Positions 1-9,631 of a DNA stretch of 64,000 nt are shown here, piece after piece. Position 1 is the first letter of the stretch; every line of letters starts with the position of its first letter. The stretch spans positions 434,001-498,000 of the forward strand of contig JASPKZ010003421.1 in NCBI GenBank assembly GCA_030220185.1, read 5' to 3'. The position numbers and the translations under genes are program-made. The notes under the pieces were generated by a model. That model worked only from the letters and a program-made list of their open reading frames with translations, did not search any database and was not told where the DNA came from. Origin of the DNA: Diploptera punctata (Eukaryota > Arthropoda > Insecta > Blattodea > Blaberidae).

Positions 1-222
1 AAAATGTCGACAAAAATCCAAGTAATTTTTCCTGAGAATGGACTGTTCAGGAATGTTGCGATTACAGTATTTTTGTAAGAAATGTTTAAATTCAGCCAAT
101 TCAGGTACCTGTAATTTGTTCTAGAGCAGGGGTCACCAATTAGATTTAATGGAGGTCGTTTTCAAAGTAGTAAATTAAGTCGAGGTCCGAAACCACAGTT
201 GATTAAACATAGGAAGCTTTTA

Positions 223-590
223 TAGTTGAATGCAGGCTTTCACGGCCGGTAATCATAATGTTGAGTGATTCCGGGTTATGTGGCCGTGGTCCATAGTTGG
301 TGTTGATATCAGACGTTTCGCCCTCAACTGCGGAGGGCATCTTCAGTGGCGAGTGCTTCTAGGCGCGTTTCCTGGTCGGAAGATCTACTTAGAGTGAGCG
401 CTGCGGACGTTGTGGACCACTAATACAACGTCCACAACGTCCGCAGCGCTCACTCTAAGTAGATCTTCCGACCAGGAAACGCGCCTAGAAGCACTCGCCA
501 CTGAAGATGCCCTCCGCAGTTGAGGGCGAAACGTCTGGTATCAACACCAACTATGGACCACGGCCACATAACCCGGAATCACTCAACATT
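223..590. mobile_element. Penelope-like foldback (inverted pseudo-LTR) insertion
   Basis: Two 161-nt arms (257-417 and 430-590) are inverted copies of each other with one mismatch seen, separated by a 12-nt spacer. A 34-nt extension (223-256) precedes arm 1. The whole insert is flanked by an exact 14-bp duplication, ATAGGAAGCTTTTA, at 209-222 and 591-604. A single-arm relative lies at 36856-37016 on the minus strand. Each arm holds a CTGAAGA-hairpin-GAAA motif like the hammerhead core known in the LTR-like ends of Penelope-like elements. No coding sequence is present. The family call rests on that motif and the inverted arms; a foldback of another class is possible. Confidence 0.65.
501..540 (+). 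ncRNA. hammerhead-ribozyme-like core
   Basis: In order: CTGAAGA (501-507), one extra T, GCCCTC (509-514), a 7-nt loop, GAGGGC (522-527) forming a perfect 6-bp stem II, then GAAA (528-531). AC (531-532) can pair with GT (538-539) as a short stem III, with A540 as the predicted cleavage base. This is the conserved core of type I hammerheads as found in Penelope-like retroelements. Against activity: the extra base after CTGAAGA, and no convincing stem I pairing. The minus-strand mirror at 306-345 has lost the G of the GTA cleavage triplet. Confidence 0.45.
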
Positions 591-1189
591 ATAGGAAGCT
601 TTTATTAAATAATTAACATTATAAGGAAATTATTTAAATTATGTTATGGGTATGAATTGCACCAATTAAACAAAACACATGGTAAATACTAAAAGGATAC
701 AGCACAGTAGAACACAGTTATTAATTCAAATAATTATTAATAAGTTTATGATAAACTTAACTTATGGTCAGAGTAATATTTAAATATCTCACCTCACGAA
801 TTTCGTGTTTTTCACGATACCAGGTTTCAAACGGAATCCCGTTGATCTTCAGTCAAATCTCCGAAAATAAGGTGCCAACCGAGCCAAAAATAATACTATC
901 ATAACATGACATCTAGTAAACTGATTTTATTCGATGTTTAACCGGTTTCAAAAATGGGTATTAATTCGATATTTAATCGGTCCGGAAACCAAAGCCCCAA
1001 GGTCCGGATCCGGACCGCGGTCCGCCAATTGGTGACACCTGTTCTATAGTACGTTTCCAGAGTATGTTCCCTTTAACCAATGCCATGAACAGTTCTTTAT
1101 AAAATTCACTATTAGAAGATATAGGATGCCCCTGAAACTGTGTAATTAGTACCCGTTTCTTTGAAGAAACCCATTGTTTATTTCTGAAG

Positions 1190-1579
1190 TTTTTTTTTAT
1201 TCAGTGTCCCAAGTTGGCATGTCTACATTTCTGGTGTTCTCTCCTGGCATTGACGTAAATGTAACCCACTTCTGAGGTTGGGACGCCTGGAAGGCGGGGT
1301 TACGCTGCCCCGATGATATGATGGGTGATAATAATGACGATAGTTGTGCCCCAGGAGAGTTCTTAATCCTAAGCTTAATCTACGGCGAATGTGAATGATG
1401 ATGTTTATGATGGCCAGATGATGTTCGGTGACCGTTTGGTTAAAGTTTCCTGACATTTGTCTTACAAATAAGGAAAACATCCGAAAAAACCTCACCCAGG
1501 AAACTTGTCCCGGCCGGAGATCGAACTCGGGCCCGCTGCGTTACAAGGCAGCACGTTACTTCGAGACCACAGCAGTGGA
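1190..1579 (-). mobile_element. SINE-1b copy (tRNA-derived)
   Basis: Read on the minus strand, it begins with a tRNA-like head whose B box is GAGTTCGATCTCC (one base off consensus). It continues with the shared segment GTTTCCTGGGTGAGG, then the 1b body (ends in CCAGGAGAGAACACCAG) and an A-rich tail at 1190-1200. The same body is at 8467-8864. The head is also used by the 1a and 1c families. Transcription would be by RNA polymerase III from the internal promoter. It encodes no protein. Confidence 0.85.
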
Positions 1580-1959
1580 TTATTCCTGATATGTAAATAG
1601 CTTCGTAAATATTGTTCATTTTGAGATTTCATCGTACACCTTATACGTTTATCACAAGTTTGGCTGAGGACTGTTTTCCATCAATGGTTGATGAACTTCA
1701 ATTTGGATCCATTTTTTCAGTTTTCAGTATATGTAGGCCTACTAAGATGTGAAAAATGTATTATAGCTCAAAATATGTAAAAATATGAAATTTAAAACTT
1801 TGGAATAAGGGTTCTTCCAGTGTAATTCGTCGACATTACAGCTTTTATTATAACTGCATATACAGGAACAGAATTTGTAATTACATAAAGTCCGGGTTCT
1901 AGTAGTACCGGTAAGTGATGTTAATGAATTTAGGCCGCTAGTTAATACAGCACAGTTTC

Positions 1960-2097
1960 ACGTTACAGTCGATTAATGGAGATTGGCATGTAAAGTCATG
2001 CTCCTGAGCTGTACTGTCTCCATAAATTGCACTAAAAGGGATAGGACATCGAACCCTTGACCTGAGTGACAAACCTCTCGGTTACAGCATGAAGGGG
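1960..2097 (-). mobile_element. SINE-7: tRNA-like head with short palindromic body
   Basis: On the minus strand the segment 2097-2046 contains TGTAACCGAGAGGT, like a pol III A box, and AGGGTTCGATGTCC, a good B box. The body (about 1975-2030) is an imperfect palindrome whose ends are GGAGA and TCTCC. Only one copy is in the window, so family status is inferred from the promoter boxes. The rest of 1580-2429 holds nothing I recognise. Confidence 0.45.
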
Positions 2098-2429
2098 GAG
2101 AGAAGTTCAAGATTTGCATTATTCAGAGGGTGATCTAGTGTTTCGATTTATATCTCATAGATGGCAGCTCCTGCATTCCCGCCTCGCTATCAGCACGGAA
2201 ATACTGTTTGACATGTGGAGTTAATAGCGGTAATCTGCGTAACTAACGCTAACATGAAATTGCAATTTCAAGTAAAATAAACAAATTAATACATTTCCCA
2301 AACAAATTCACGAATTCGGGCAAAATCTGTTTACTTGTTACTATTCTTTGTGTTTAATTTTTCACTGAATTACGTTTAACCTATATACACAAAGCAAGGC
2401 AATTATAACATCTAACATAGGCCTACGTT

Positions 2430-2441
2430 TTAATAATAACG

Positions 2442-2482
<41 letters not shown>

Positions 2483-2484
2483 TA
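2430..2484. repeat. (AAT)n microsatellite
   Basis: About 16 AAT/ATA triplets with one interruption near the left edge (ACGATA). Confidence 0.95.
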
Positions 2485-2550
2485 GTATGGTTGACTTTCT
2501 CCCATGTAAGAGGAGAGCGCCTTAGTCTCGTTGAGAGAAAGGCTTACAAT

Positions 2551-2850
2551 AATAATAATAATGATGATTACGATGATGATTACGATGATGATTATGATTA
2601 TGGTGATTATCATTATGATGATGATTATGGTGATGATTATGATTATGATGATGGTGATGATTTTGATGATGGTGATGATTTTGATTATGGTGATGATTTT
2701 GATTATGGTGATGATTATGGTGATGATTATGATTATGGTGATGATTATGATTATGGTGATGATTATGATTATGGTGATGATTATGATGATGATTATGATT
2801 ATGGTGATGATTATGATTATGATTATGATTATGATGATGATTATGATAAT
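2551..2850. repeat. GAT/TAT compound microsatellite, about 300 bp
   Basis: A long imperfect array of GATTAT and GAT units. All frames stay open because the repeat has no stop, giving artefactual Asp/Tyr-rich and Met/Ile-rich frames (2491-2853 and 2531-2866) that should not be read as genes. It directly abuts the 5' edge of a LINE fragment at about 2856. Confidence 0.95.
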
Positions 2851-2855
2851 TAAAC

Positions 2856-3385
2856 TTGAACGATGAAATTATCGAACAAGTACAATGTTTTAAATATTTA
2901 GGTTGTCACATATATCTTACAATTGGGAAAATGATAAACACGAAAAAAATTATAAATTTCAAAGTATGTGTGGGACTATTAAAAGAACACTACAAACAAA
3001 AACAACAAAATAAGCAATGCTAAAGTTTTCTAAGGTAATGGCAGTTCCCATTGTGACATATTGATCAGAGAATTTGGCCATGAATAGAAGATTGCTAGAA
3101 ATATCAGAGATGAAGTTCCTCAGATACGTTGCAGGATATACTCTAAGAGACCACATTCCTAGTGAAACAATTAGGCAAGAACTCAAAATTCTTAATCTAA
3201 ATGAAAAAATACAAAACTATAAACAAAAATGGCATGAACATATTTCAAGAATGGACTCTTCTAGGCTAACAAAACAAGCACTGTTCTACCAACCTCTAGT
3301 CTATATAGTTGTGGGAGTCCTAGAAGACGATGGGAAGATGAATTCTGAGAGCTGAACAGGCCGAGGGCCTACCATGAAAATAATG
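2856..3385 (+). mobile_element. LINE L-b ORF2 C-terminal fragment, 5'-truncated
   Basis: The plus strand encodes the region after the reverse transcriptase of an insect non-LTR ORF2, broken by frameshifts and stops. Recognisable pieces are CFKYLGCH (about 2891), GTIKRTL (about 2975), EMKFLRYVAGYTLRDH (about 3108-3155) and HEHISRMDSSRL (about 3232-3270). The last two match the family pattern EMRFLRPIAGYRRTD and EHIxRMxxxRxPKxA. No catalytic domain remains. It starts at the edge of a GAT/TAT microsatellite. Related fragments are at 4457, 5660, 7280, 8958, 17648, 26986 and 46740. Confidence 0.8.
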
Positions 3386-4456
3386 ATAATGAGAATTAAG
3401 ATGATAATTAAACTGGCACAGCTAAGCCCATAAGGTATTATCTACCAATCAACTAGTGAAATACAAACAAAAAATAAATATGATCATTACATAGGCCCTA
3501 TAAATCATAATTTCTGTAAGCGTTTTATTAACTCGATTATGGTCATAATATTCTAGCTTTTATTATGACAATAAGGATTTCTATATCTTTTTTACATTGG
3601 TTGTATATAATTTTTAAAATATAAAAAAAGTAGTCAATTTCAAAGAGATACAATATTTTGGAATTAAATCCTATGTTCCTCCCAATTTTAAACCATTCTG
3701 ATAATTTTGTCATTGAAAAGATTAGGTTTTATTGCATGTGATGATAGTATTTCAACACATATATGAGGAGCATATTTTCAAAACGTCTTTTTTTTTTAAC
3801 TTTCATTTATTTTTTCGAGTTGAGTTTTGGATGAAAAAAGAAATCGTTAAAGGCAAGTGAAACCTTTCTTTATGTAAAAGTTAACTGGGGGGGGGGAAGA
3901 GAGAGACAACGTTGTTCTGGACGACAATTGAATTGGTGAAAATATTTTTTTATTCTTGGCCAATAGGACATTGAATACCATAGTTTTCTGATATCAAAAT
4001 ATTAATTAACATGCCAGGAAAAAAATACATTGTACATTCAGAAAGATGAAAAGTTATTGTATCTGCCATTACTCACTCGTCTTGTGTGGCAGGAAGGCGG
4101 TGGGCGTTTATACGGATGACTGTGAGCCTACTTGTTATCTAGTATGCTTTTAGTTCAACATAACCCGCGATTGAAAATACACATCAGTGGTATACAGCTA
4201 TCTTGAGTGCATTTGCTTCGCAGCGAATAGTCTGTTAATTTACGTTTATACAACATTAGTCGGCACTTGTCCCATATTTTCACCGAGAGTTCAATATAAA
4301 TAGAGACCAGCAACTAGGTTGAAAAATAGAACTCGGAGCTACCAAAAAGCATAAACATAAATAACGTTGCATATTTACAAATCACGCTTTCTGTTTACAT
4401 TCTCAAGATAATTACCAGTCTCGGGTGTACTAGTAAGATTTACATAACATCACATC
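3386..4456. other. unannotated AT-rich stretch
   Basis: I see no conserved reading frame, promoter box or copy of another window repeat here. There is a short G run followed by GAGAGAG at about 3887-3905. Confidence 0.6.
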
Positions 4457-4800
4457 AAAAGCTGCTCTAAAATACGGAAGTGAAATTTCGATTTTAGATA
4501 AAAGAAATTCTCACAAACTTAGTGTAAGCCAAATGCGCTTCTTACGTCCACTGTTAGGAATTAATAGACTGGATCACCAAAGGAACACTATTATCAGAGA
4601 AAAATTTGGAATATCAATTTAGACGAATATGTTGAAAGATACGAAAAAAGAATGAAAAAATTATCTCAGAAGAATGAGAAGAACTAGACTCCCAAAATTT
4701 GGCGTTCCAACTGGACAAGGAAGGCGAAAAAATCGGCGCAAAGATCAAGACCATCTTCGTTAGTTTTCTGTCACAGGTCACATGACCTAAAACGGATTTG
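4457..4800 (+). mobile_element. LINE ORF2 C-terminal fragment (L-b related)
   Basis: The plus strand reads AALKYGSEISILDKRNSHK, then SQMRFLRPLLGINRLDHQRN, then an interrupted tail with RMRRTRLPKFGVPTGQGRRK. This follows the order seen in other L-b tails (YGSE / MRFLRPxxG / RMxxxRxPK), with stops and a frameshift. It ends at a (GAT)n run (4803-4853). Confidence 0.7.
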
Positions 4801-4802
4801 TT

Positions 4803-4803
4803 C

Positions 4804-4853
<50 letters not shown>
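4803..4853. repeat. (GAT)n microsatellite
   Basis: About 17 near-perfect GAT triplets at the 3' edge of a LINE fragment. Confidence 0.95.
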
Positions 4854-4855
<2 letters not shown>

Positions 4856-5412
4856 GTGTACTAGTATAGAGAGGCCGAGGTGGGATAGAAGGATATTGCT
4901 AGTATAGTGAGCGGGAAAACATATGACCGGATTTAGAGCATACTCTCCGCAAAACATGAAAAGTTGAGCGCAATAGGCCGCGAAATGAATTTAGCACTTT
5001 TACTTCATAAAACTTAATCACAATATACAGGGTGATTCAAAAGGTTGCGCACAAATTTCAGTAGCTTGTAGAGGGGTCAAGATACAACAACGTTTGATTA
5101 GTAACTTATGGTCTGCAAAGTAATCCTGGGTCAGTACAAGCCTGGGAAAGTCGGGAACTTCAATGCGGGTCTAAGCTTACTTTTCAGAGAGGCACTGGGT
5201 TCGATACACTGTTTTATGAACTTATGAAGCATTTATGTTTGTTGCCATACCGTTTAGTGCAGTACAGTACTTGTATACTCTTCTGATCACATCTAATAAG
5301 TCATTCATGCGCTCTGTAGGCTGTTTTCATTTCAGTACGATATTTGAAATGTATTGTAGAGGTCCACTACAGCATTACTTTGAAGATTTGTGAAATGGTG
5401 TAGGCCTACAAG

Positions 5413-5600
5413 TTGTCACAACTTCGGGACATACATTTAATGTATGTTAAAGCAAATGGTAATGCACGCGAAGCTCAAGGCCTGTATAGCGCACAATATC
5501 CGAACAGGCGTCAACCACATCATGTAGGCCGGCCATGTACGTACGGTTCGAACAGTCGCTATGGAAGAGGAAGTTCTTGCTCACGTGGAAGAACATGCCT
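5413..5600 (+). pseudogene. transposase N-terminus remnant, HTH (DUF4817-like)
   Basis: The frame reads RDIHLMYVKANGNAREAQGL then YSAQYPNRRQPHH, matching the pattern of the DUF4817 helix-turn-helix module (DMHxxYGxxxGNAxEAxRLY, YPNRRxPxH) found at the start of some insect transposases. After about 5530 a one-base frameshift moves the continuation TVRTVAMEEEVLAHVEEHA into another frame. It is cut off by the LINE insertion. The DUF name is from memory of the family pattern. Confidence 0.65.
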
Positions 5601-5659
5601 GTATTCAATGTGATGGTAGGCATTTTGAACACCTAGTGTTGTAAAACCAAATTGGTGAA

Positions 5660-6404
5660 TAAATTTACTTCTTCTTCACAGTTTAGGCTTATTTACTAGC
5701 CTATTCCGGCTCCAAATTGCTCTTCTTTCCATCTTTTCTTTGGTCTTCCCAAACTTCTTTTTCCTCGTGGTGAATAGTTGTATGCTGCTTTGGGTATTCT
5801 ATTCTCAGTCATCCTTGCCAAGTGTTCTTTCCAGTTTGTTCTGTATTTCTCTATTGTTGAGTTTAATTCCTCTACTTTTAGTTGATGTCTTATATCTGTG
5901 TTATGTTTTTTGCCTGTTCTTTGATATCCTGCTATTGGTCTGAGGAATCTCATTTCAGCAGCTTGTATTCTGGCAGATTGTTGTGTTGTCACTATCTATG
6001 TTTCGGATCCATAAGCAATAATAGGTACTGCCGTTGTCTTGTATAATTTCATTATAGAATCTTTCCGGGCTTTATTTTTCAAAGTTCTTTTTAGTGTTCC
6101 TGTTATATAATTAAACTTATTTAGTTTGTTATTTATATCTGTTTCCGCTGTGTATGATATTTCGCAAGCTAGGAAGTAATATCTTACTACTTGTTCTATT
6201 GGTTTATTTTCTAATATTATCTTTGTCCAAAATGGATGAGCCCCCTTGAAGGCCATTGTTTTTTATTTTTGTGAGGATATTTCCATTTTGTATTTTTTTG
6301 ATATTTCATTTAGTTTATATAGCATTCCTTGTAGTTCGTCCTCTGTTTTTGCTATTAAAATCTGGTCATCTGCAAAGGCTGTGAATAAATTTGCATTTTC
6401 TTAA
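5660..6404 (-). mobile_element. LINE L-b fragment, antisense, nested in a mariner relic
   Basis: On the minus strand, from 6404 downward: LFTAFADDQILIAKTE, which holds the reverse transcriptase catalytic box (FADD), then NKLNKFNYITGTLKRTLKNK, then AVPIIAYGSET. After a frame change come EMRFLRPIAGYQRTGKKHN, EHLARMTENRIPKAAYNYSP and GRPKKRWKEEQF. This is one of the longer L-b copies. It keeps the C-terminal third of the reverse transcriptase plus the tail, and is non-functional. Confidence 0.85.
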
Positions 6405-6561
6405 ATGTGAGCACAAAATAATTTCTTGTCCATCCAGACATTCCAGGGCTTGTACTGACCCAGAATTACTTTGCAGACCATACGTTGCTAATCTAAAGTT
6501 GCTGTATTTCGACCCCACTATCAGCTCTTGAAATTTGTGCGCAGCCTATTGAATCAGCCTG

Positions 6562-7279
6562 TATATAATTATCTGCCTAGCTTGACAGTTCAGTACTCCC
6601 CTCTTCACTAGCGACACGATACGCCACAACGTACACGACTGAACTAGGTCAATTGTAGAAAGGAACTGAAGTACTTATGATGTAGACTTTGTCACATACC
6701 GTAGTTCCGAAACATATCGATCCTATTCTGTCTTTGTAGACTAATACAATACATAATGTTTGTTTCCACTCTTTTCTTGCAATCTGCAGATTTTATGCTA
6801 CTTTAATCACCAGAGTGGCGGGAAATAGTACGGAAATAATATGTTTATATGCTTACAAGTATTGAGCTACTTAATTTTAGACTGAAACATAGGGAATATG
6901 GCATTTAAGTCACGGCCATATTATATAGCCTATAATATACACAATTAACGTAGCCAACGTAACTATTCATTTCAGTGGTGAACAATAGGCGAATTATTAC
7001 AGTTGTGATTTTATGTAAGTTTGTAGTATCTACCAGTTGTCAGAGTAAGCAGATTATACCATATATACAGAGCAGTAGGCATCACTAGCTTGCCGTATGT
7101 CTTGACATTGCCTGAGCCAGTTTTTCACACTTTGTAAAAAAACCAAGTTCCTTTTAGTTCGTAGCTTCACATGTCTGTATACTTCCTCACAGCCTAATTA
7201 CTTTGTTAAACAGTCTCTTCGTGCAAAATAGTTTCTCTGCGAATAACACTCTAAGTAGTATTAGATATTTTAAAATATG
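6562..7279. other. unannotated unique stretch
   Basis: No repeat family from this window and no reading frame with recognisable motifs. AT-rich with scattered short open frames only. Confidence 0.6.
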
Positions 7280-7470
7280 TTCACAATTACATATAGACAA
7301 AAATGGAAGCAACACATAGACAGAATGAATGAAGATAGATATCCAAAACAAATAACAAAATACAAACCTAAAGGCACCCGAGATGTGGGCAGACCTAGAA
7401 AGAGATGGTCAGAAGTCGGAACGGGTCCACAGACCTAATCCATGAATGCAGATGATGATGATGATGTTAA
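7280..7470 (+). mobile_element. LINE L-b extreme C-terminal fragment
   Basis: The plus strand encodes HIDRMNEDRYPKQITKYKPK then GTRDVGRPRKRWSE and a stop. The GRPRKRW box is the standard end of these LINE proteins. It ends in a short (GAT)n tract at 7450-7465. Confidence 0.75.
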
Positions 7471-7588
7471 CAGAATTTGTACTAAACAAATTCAACATTT
7501 ATTTTGAGATTTTTAGTACAATTTTAGCCACGTTACCTTAACATAAAATTATTATATCCCTTTTGGTATTAATAGGCCTATATAATAT

Positions 7589-7908
7589 CCAAGCATAGTA
7601 ATTCTGCCCGAGGGCAGGTCTTTCACTGCAATCATAGTATTTTCATGCTATGCTTTGCAGCTTTACTAGGTAATTATAGGTGTGGTAGCTTCCCGCTGCT
7701 TTCCACACCGGCGAAGGATGATGATGATAATGATAAGGTGGTGATGATGGCCGGATGATTTTCGGGGACCGTTGGGCCCTAAGCTTCTTGAAATTTGTCT
7801 TACACGTGAGGAAAAACCCTGAAAAAATCTCGTCCAGGAGCCCGTCCCGACCGGGGATCGAACCCGGGCCCGTTGCGCAGCACGCTATCTCGAGACCACA
7901 GCGGTGGA
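7589..7908 (-). mobile_element. SINE-1a copy (tRNA-derived)
   Basis: Minus-strand head with B box GGGTTCGATCCC, shared neck, GAT-rich middle, then the 1a body. On the plus strand the body shows AGTAATTCTGCCCG and TTTCACTGCAATCATAG. Flanking duplication CCTATATAATAT (7577-7588) and CCTATATAGTAT (7909-7920), 11 of 12 identical. Other 1a copies are at 16468, 29656, 35398, 41363, 52352 and 54998. Confidence 0.9.
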
Positions 7909-7920
7909 CCTATATAGTAT

Positions 7921-8455
7921 ATAGGTATGTTAATCCTAAGGCTGTGCGAGACGTATATATGTATTCGTGCATGTAGAATTAAAAAAAATCTTTTTTATCT
8001 TTTTTAAATTTTTATATAAAAATTACACAAGTAAGTTGCGTGACTGAATTCAGACATGTAGATTTTCATTTCATAGAATATTCTGTACTTGACAGATAAG
8101 GTCATGCAGCTACATATTTAAAACCGTCTCATAATAACCGGCCAGGTGCTTTTCCGGGTAGAAATATCATCACGCATATCTTTTTCTGGTCTCTGCCATC
8201 TTACGCTCAAAATAAGAAACCTAAACTAAGATTGCATGGAACCATATTACGGTAGCTAAACAAAAGTTCTGACAGAGGAACAGTTTAATTAATTGCATTT
8301 AGTAGAATACAAATACATCCAATTTTATGTAACAAAATGTTTTCTGTATTCAGAGAAAAGTTAGTATGGTTAAGAGCATGAAAAATTCCTATATTTTACA
8401 TTTATTCTCTGAAAGGCTCTTAGTAGTACGATGGTACGTATATAGTACATAACAC
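7921..8455. other. unannotated AT-rich stretch
   Basis: No repeats shared with the rest of the window and no supported reading frame. Confidence 0.6.
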
Positions 8456-8466
8456 TAAAGAGGGGG

Positions 8467-8864
8467 TTCACCGCTGTGGTCTCGAGGTAGCGTGGTGCCT
8501 TCTCACGCAGCGGGCCCGGGTTCGATTCCCGGTTGGGACAGTTTCCTGGGTGAGGTTTTCATCGGGATTTTTCCTCACCTGTAAGATAAATGTCAGGAAA
8601 CTTTAAGGCCCAAACGGTCCCTGAACATCATATGGCCATCGCAATGATCATCATTCATATTCATCTTAGATTAAGCTTAGGATTAGGGACTCTACTGGCC
8701 CACCACTATCATCATCATCACCCATCATATCATCGGGGCAACGTAACCCCGCCTTCCAGGCGCCTCAACCTCAGAAGTGGGTTACAATTACGCCAATGCC
8801 AGGAGAGAACCAGAAATGTAAAAAAAAAAGACAACCTGGGGTATTAAAAATAAAAATAAAACAA
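8467..8864 (+). mobile_element. SINE-1b copy with exact target duplication
   Basis: Head CCGCTGTGGTCTCGAGGTAG, B box GGGTTCGATTCCC, neck TTTCCTGGGTGAGG, then the 1b body and an A-rich tail from about 8818. It is flanked by an exact 11-bp duplication, TAAAGAGGGGG, at 8456-8466 and 8865-8875, so its ends are certain. The exact duplication and clean promoter boxes suggest a fairly recent insertion. Confidence 0.93.
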
Positions 8865-8957
8865 TAAAGAGGGGGACCATACACACGATCCTCGCTATTG
8901 TTATTTGGATTACTCGTATTTACTTCGAGGAAATTGTACATGCTAGATATTTCTATT

Positions 8958-9245
8958 TTTTTATAAACCCTCGTTAATAAATAGAAAATATGAAAGAATA
9001 GACAAAAAACACAACACTGACATAAGACAGCAACTAAAAATAGAGGAATCAAACACAACAATAGTGAAATAGAACAAACTAGGAAGATCACTTAGCAAGG
9101 ATGATTGAGAACAGAATACCAAGATCAGCATATAACTGTTCACCAAGAAGGAGAAGAAATTTGAGAAGACTAAAGAAAAGATGGAAAGAGCAGCAATTTG
9201 GAGTCGGAAGTGTAGCAAAAGCCTAAACCGTGACGAAGAAGAAGA
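8958..9245 (+). mobile_element. LINE L-b C-terminal fragment
   Basis: The plus strand contains KKHNTDIRQQLKIEESNTTI and, after frame changes, a degraded RRNLRRLKKRWKEQQFGV. This is close to the KHNTDIRHQLKVEELNSTI segment of the 5660-6404 copy. The left edge is cut at about 8958. Right flank is GAAGAAGAAGA. Confidence 0.75.
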
Positions 9246-9249
9246 AAAT

Positions 9250-9405
9250 ATAAAGAAAAATAGTTGTTTGTGAGTGGATTGCTTGGATAGCGTAAGTGGC
9301 AGCGCACTGAAGTATCAGAGGTCCGGGTTCAAATCCCTGTCCAATCATTTTTTTTCATGTCCTATTAGGTTTGCATTGCCCAATGTCAAAAATTTAATTA
9401 TAACA
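9250..9405 (+). mobile_element. SINE-5 copy (tRNA-derived)
   Basis: The B box is GGGTTCAAATCCC at about 9327-9339, preceded by a degenerate A-box region (TGGATAGCGTAAGTGG). The body is TTGCATTGCCCAATGTCAAA followed by a TTTAATTATAAC tail. The same body recurs at 22290-22415, where the head is in the opposite orientation. Confidence 0.65.
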
Positions 9406-9501
9406 ACGAAATAAAGAAGCGTCACTGCTATAAAGTAAAAATTATCTTTAATTTGCTTACTTGTTATAGTAGCTACTAGAGATCAATTATCGTCTTACAA
9501 G

Positions 9502-9574
9502 GGAACCGTCAACCATTGCATGCCGAAACCTATCTTGAAATTTCTTCCAGAGAAGCTTTGTGACGTACCAAGGC
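9502..9574 (+). mobile_element. MITE-T left-end fragment
   Basis: GGGAACCGTCAACCATTGCA followed by a CCGAAACCTATCTTGAAATT segment matches the left end of MITE-T at 11763 and the complement of its right end near 12184. It is cut off by the (TA)n run at 9586. Confidence 0.6.
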
Positions 9575-9583
9575 ATATATATG

Positions 9584-9585
<2 letters not shown>

Positions 9586-9626
<41 letters not shown>
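9586..9626. repeat. (TA)n microsatellite
   Basis: About 20 TA units with one G interruption at the left edge. It is the source of the IYIYIY-type open frames on both strands here, which are not genes. Confidence 0.95.

Positions 9627-9631
<5 letters not shown>

Larger units (their letters stand above)
127..1041. mobile_element. hAT-like non-autonomous element (MITE) with nested foldback
   Basis: The ends are a 15-bp inverted repeat, CAGGGGTCACCAATT at 127-141 and its near-complement AATTGGTGACACCTG at 1027-1041 (one mismatch). The flanks are 8-bp direct repeats, TTCTAGAG (119-126) and TTCTATAG (1042-1049), 7 of 8 identical. An 8-bp duplication with CAGGGG-type ends is the hallmark of the hAT superfamily. 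There is no transposase reading frame inside, so it must have moved with an enzyme from elsewhere. About 370 bp of the length is a later Penelope-like insertion (223-590) plus its target duplication. The imperfect duplication suggests an old insertion. Confidence 0.8.
5028..6561 (+). mobile_element. Tc1/mariner-type relic with long TIRs, interrupted by a LINE
   Basis: The left end CAGGGTGATTCAAAAGG (from 5028) and the right end CCTATTGAATCAGCCTG (to 6561) are inverted copies, and TA lies on both sides (5026-5027, 6562-6563). The similarity runs for over 100 bp: GACCCAG and TTTGCAGACCATA motifs recur in inverted order at 5115-5135 and 6455-6485. The left part encodes an N-terminal transposase remnant (5413-5600). 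Most of the interior is an antisense LINE (5660-6404). The rest of the transposase is missing, so the copy is dead. Confidence 0.75.

Noticed and set aside
2491..2866. Two overlapping open frames of 111-120 codons (Asp/Tyr-rich and Met/Ile-rich)
   Set aside because: They are readings of a GAT/TAT microsatellite, which has no stop codons in most frames.
8467..8560. Possible tRNA gene
   Set aside because: B-box consensus is present but no cloverleaf pairing, and the unit is repeated with a SINE body and target duplication; it is a SINE head.
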